NCBI GenBank assembly: GCA_037447655.1
Contig: JBBHKE010000750.1
Span: forward strand, 10,001 to 29,941
Direction of reading: 5' to 3'
From: Zygnema cylindricum
Taxonomy: Eukaryota; Streptophyta; Zygnematophyceae; Zygnematales; Zygnemataceae
DNA: 19,941 nucleotides
In this document: positions 17,073 through 19,941 of the stretch, one piece after another
Position numbering within the stretch: the stretch's first letter is position 1
Layout: every line of letters starts with the position of its first letter
Position numbers and translations under genes: made by a program
Notes under the pieces: generated by a model
What the model was told of the DNA's origin: nothing
The model's input: only the letters and a program-made list of their open reading frames with translations
Databases searched by the model: none

Positions 17073-17720
17073 TGTTGGGATATTGTCGTTTTCGCGACAT
17101 TTCGCAAAGCGTCATTCCAACTTAAATTTGTTTGACGCGAACTGTCGCGTCATCATACAAAAGTACGACGTCGTTTCGCGACGGTACTTTTGATGTCCGT
17201 GAACGAAACATACTATTTCGTTTCGCGTCACTTGTTTGTTTCGTGCGCAGGTGTTTCAATTTGCATGCAGGTGTGTTCGTGAAGCGACACGTGGTTAAGT
17301 CAACGTTTGGAGTTTGTTGTTTCGAAGGAAGAAGTGTGTGCGCCTTCCTTCGTGGAATTTTCATTGAAGAGTGCACAGTCAGCTAGGGACAGACTTCGTC
17401 GCTACGCTAAGTTCTGCTTGTCTTATCTTGTTGTCTCTTAGTGTAGAGTTGCGAGTATATATAGGCAGCAGTGTACATGTGCAGTGTATTAATTAATCAA
17501 TCAATTAATCATAGAGGATTAATCTTGGAGTAGAGATTATTTAAAGAGAAGAGTGAAGAGAGAGAAGAGAGAAGAGACATGTTGTAAAGAGGCTTCGGCC
17601 AAGAACACTTATAAATCTTTTTGGCTGAATATTCCTCTTGTCTTTTATGAGCTTCCGCTGTGTAATGATTTATGTTTTGAGAATTATTTTAAGTAAAACT
17701 CTTTTGCCTAAGATCCTACA
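17073..17720 (+). repeat. 3' LTR of the copia element, uninterrupted
   Basis: 648 bp from TGTTGGG to CCTACA. It gives the empty-site sequence that proves the nested insertion in the 5' LTR. U3 hairpin at 17158-17192 and TATA box at 17455-17463 are intact, so any promoter activity would read out into 17721 onward. The frames 17122-17376 and 17132-17386 are LTR, not genes. Confidence 0.95.
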
Positions 17721-17725
17721 TAAAT
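17721..17725. repeat. Target site duplication, right copy (TAAAT)
   Basis: Matches 12495-12499. The original empty site would have read CCTATAAATTTGAC. Confidence 0.9.
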
Positions 17726-18984
17726 TTGACTATATTAAGAAAAGCATGATGGTCTAGGTACATGGGAACTGAAAATGAGTAGCAAAAACGAAACTGCGAA
17801 ACTGAACGATGGTAGAAAGAAACTAAATTGAAAAACAATTTGAAAAAAACTAACACACAAACAAGTGCAACCCAACAAAAGACAAGAAAATAGGCAAGCG
17901 CAAACACAATAACAACAACAGCAGAATAGCGTACCCAAAACAAAACTTACCAAACCAAACCAAACCAAACCAAACCTCGGCATAGCTAAAGAACTATTGA
18001 AGGTGTCCTAAAGATTCAAGGATTTAAAGAGTTAAATGTCAAATCGACATAAATCTAAGCATCGTTGTCAGATTCTGTTTATATTTTATATGTCCACGAA
18101 TATTGCCCGAGATCTTAAACAAACGTTTGACCTGTCTTCCCTTTTCAGTATTGATTCCAAAACCATCTCATCTTGTTGCCATGTATCTAATGTCGCCATC
18201 TTTTTACATTTTTGTTTTTTTGTTTTTGTTTTATTTACTCAGCTTACACGCGTGCAAAGCTTCTATTGACTACTCTCAAATTTATACAATGTCTATGTTT
18301 TTTCATTTTTTGTTTTGGCTTTCAATTTTTTTTGTTTCCATGTACTCCGGACCATCACACTTTCTAAATTTAGTTTATTACTTATAATTAATAAACAACT
18401 TCCTTCCAAAGTTTCCAAAGTAATACTTTTACAAACATTGAAAAACGGAGGACATAATTTCAAAATTGCATTTAGGAAGAATGTATGCAAAGAAGAATCA
18501 GTGCTTGTATACACTTTTTTTTTCATTCTTTCTCTTTCTAAACATGATTCCCGAATCAAATAAACCAATCCACACTATAGTATCGAAACATGAAACTTTC
18601 CAATTAGACAAATTATTATCCTTTTTACACAAAAATTCTCAATCAGGATTGGCATTATATGCAAATGTGAACTTGAATAACTATAAAGACTTAATATTCC
18701 CTCTGCTGTATTGACATTAAAAGGGTCATAGTAGAAAAAAAAGACGAATATGATGTGAAGACTGAGTCCAAATAAAACCTACAGGTTCTAAACGTTTAAA
18801 TCATAAACAAAAAATGAACAAATTTGAGGAATAAAAGCCTCACTCTTCACTTAAGTACCTTGAAACTCTTCTCTTATTGAAGTTGGTACCGGATTAGCGT
18901 GGATAACAAAAACGGCAATGAAAAGCGTCCCGACTACATTTATTTGGAAAAAAATATTTCTTCTCCATTGTTCCCTTTAACATC
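17726..18984. other. AT-rich flank without recognisable genes
   Basis: Frames of up to 94 codons are present on both strands but are Phe/Lys/Ile-rich, as expected from AT-rich DNA, and none has a motif I know. A (CCAAA) microsatellite of about five units lies at 17950-17976. No transposon ends were paired. Confidence 0.5.
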
Positions 18985-19030
18985 CTCTCCCTCTCCCTCT
19001 CCCTCTCCCTCTCCCTCTCTCTCTCTCTCT
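18985..19030 (+). repeat. CTCCCT/CT microsatellite
   Basis: About five CTCCCT units followed by (CT)n, a pure pyrimidine strand. Confidence 0.9.
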
Positions 19031-19265
19031 TGTCCGTGTCTCTGTCTCTCTCACCTCCCCTAGTTGTGTACCGTCTTTAAATTTTCTGGAACGGATGCGG
19101 TGGAGAAGGCCACGAGACTCGAAAAAGAGGCCGCAGGTCTAATTTGCGAAAGGGGGAGGAAGGAAAAGGGGGGAATGGAGAGGGGGTTATAGTAATGATT
19201 TTTTTCTCTTCTGCTTGTCCACTTTTTGTCTATGTTTGTTCAAGATTTGTCTTTTTTTTTTTTGG

Positions 19266-19465
19266 TTATTATTTTTATGATTATGATTATTGTTTTAGTT
19301 AAGATTATGATTATAAGTTTGGTTGTGATTATGTGTTTCTTTGTGATTATAATTATGATTATGATAACTATTACAATGACGATTATGATTATTATTTTAG
19401 TAAAAATTGGGAATATAGTTCTAATTTTGATTGTGATTTTAGTTATGATTATAATTATGATGTAT
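19266..19465 (+). repeat. Degenerate GATTAT/ATT-rich simple repeat
   Basis: Diverged GATTAT and GATTATTATTTT-like units over about 200 bp, preceded by a T tract. A frame here translates only to Ile/Met/Val-rich low-complexity sequence. Confidence 0.75.
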
Positions 19466-19562
19466 CCTGTTTAACCGAAAACATTCAGTATCCTCGCTGA
19501 TTAAGGTTTAAAAAAAACCGTTAAACCCTAGAACTTACCCTAAAACTTTCATAACTCCAGGT

Positions 19563-19665
19563 GAGGATGAGAGGGGGAGAGGGAGAGAGGGGGAGAGGGA
19601 GAGAGGGGGAGAGCGGGAGTAGAAAGGGAGAGAGGGGTAAAGAGGGAGAAGGGAAGGGGAAATGC
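19563..19665 (+). repeat. Purine (GA) tract with 16-bp tandem units
   Basis: Three units of GAGGGGGAGAGGGAGA, the last varied, then irregular G/A-only sequence. Almost all bases on this strand are purines, so triplex (H-DNA) formation is possible. It lies just downstream of the minus-strand frame at 19687. Confidence 0.85.
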
Positions 19666-19686
19666 GAGAGTGGCTGAGGATCGACG

Positions 19687-19941
19687 CTAATACTGGTTTT
19701 GGGAGTATCCGAATCCGTGACTACCCTCGATGGACTGTTTTGTCGAGAATTCGGGCAAAGAATGAGTACACGCCAATTGGATGAAACAAGAAGTGAATGT
19801 GGATTTCCATGTGCTGCTCAACAAGGTGACGTCAGCTAAACTGTCGAAAGGACCGGCTACGTTTGACAAAAATATTGCGATTCGCTCGATCAGATTTTGG
19901 GACACTTCAGGATCAGTCGGAGAAAGAGTACTAGCTATGAG
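19687..19941 (-). CDS. Open frame of unknown function, possible F-box exon, partial
   Basis: On the minus strand a frame is open from the window edge for 84 codons to TAG at 19687-19689, so its start lies outside. Its translation includes SQNLIERIAIFLSNVAG, then DSLADVTLLSSTWKSTF. The pattern of a helix with L-I-E-R-I..FL, a D, and then L..S..W resembles the F-box motif that links substrate-recognition proteins to SKP1 in ubiquitin ligases. The rest (CTHSLPEFSTKQSIEGSHGF) shows no known domain. Composition is more balanced than the surrounding simple repeats, which favours real coding sequence. It could equally be a chance frame; no splice site was tested. Confidence 0.3.
   Translation of the reverse strand, partial: LIASTLSPTDPEVSQNLIERIAIFLSNVAGPFDSLADVTLLSSTWKSTFTSCFIQLACTHSLPEFSTKQSIEGSHGFGYSQNQY

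Larger units (their letters stand above)
12500..17720 (+). mobile_element. Defective Ty1/copia LTR retrotransposon
   Basis: A full-outline copia element of 5221 bp, including a nested 1048-bp insertion. The order is 5' LTR, Met-tRNA primer-binding site, gag with two zinc knuckles, aspartic protease, integrase, reverse transcriptase fragment, RNase H tail, polypurine tract, 3' LTR. This is the copia order (integrase before RT). TAAAT flanks both ends. The internal region is only 2872 bp because parts of integrase, RT and RNase H are deleted, and gag and pol are broken by a stop and frame changes. It could only move with proteins supplied by an intact relative. Hand comparison of the LTRs gives 9 substitutions in 648 bp (8 transitions) and no indels, so insertion is relatively recent. 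Confidence 0.95.

Noticed and set aside
18315-18714. Overlapping 82-codon frames in AT-rich DNA
   Set aside because: Low-complexity Phe/Lys/Leu composition and no motif or homology that I recognise.
19226-19474. 82-codon hydrophobic frame resembling a membrane protein
   Set aside because: It is the GATTAT-type simple repeat; Ile/Met/Val richness comes from ATT/ATG/GTT triplets.

Overview
The window looks like repeat-filled, gene-poor nuclear DNA of a eukaryote, most probably a green plant. The best lineage clue is a Ty1/copia LTR retrotransposon whose primer-binding site (TGGTATCGGAGC) is one base from the initiator-Met tRNA site usual in plant copia elements. Many short TA-flanked inverted-repeat elements and AT-rich spacers fit this. 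I cannot name the species. No intact host gene, rRNA, canonical tRNA or CRISPR array was found. A run of 10 Ns shows that this is a scaffold, not continuous sequence.

Layout. 1-2073: no recognisable gene. 2074-8655: a dense, nested cluster of non-autonomous DNA transposons. Most belong to one superfamily whose ends read TACACCG(C/T)(G/C)AATCG...ATTAG and which sit at TA dinucleotides (subtypes A, B and C here). There is also an 895-bp element with AGGGCGTGTTCCCATGT ends, and a 400-bp fold-back hairpin split at its central TA by two MITEs. 8994-9003: N gap. 9004-9307: an exact reversed but not complemented copy of 9357-9660, almost certainly an assembly error. 9311-9638: second copy of a dispersed repeat also present at 3626-3947. 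9868-10629: a 13-bp minisatellite. 11540-12483, minus strand: a decayed non-LTR-type reverse transcriptase gene. 12500-17720: the copia element. 17726-19686: simple-sequence DNA. 19687-19941, minus strand: an open frame with weak F-box resemblance that runs off the window.

The copia element is complete in outline: TAAAT target duplications, two 648-bp LTRs, primer-binding site, polypurine tract and all coding domains in order. It is nevertheless defective. Gag has an in-frame stop and a frameshift separates gag from pol. Integrase has lost the stretch with its first catalytic Asp, and most of RT and RNase H is deleted. The LTRs differ at 9 of 648 positions by hand count. A second, 1048-bp LTR-like sequence with ATATA target duplications, probably a solo LTR lying in reverse, later inserted just after the TATA box of the 5' LTR.

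The window records successive insertions by non-autonomous or disabled elements rather than a set of cooperating genes. The most important observation for a user is the 304-bp mirror block beside the gap, because it makes local ORF calls and alignments meaningless.
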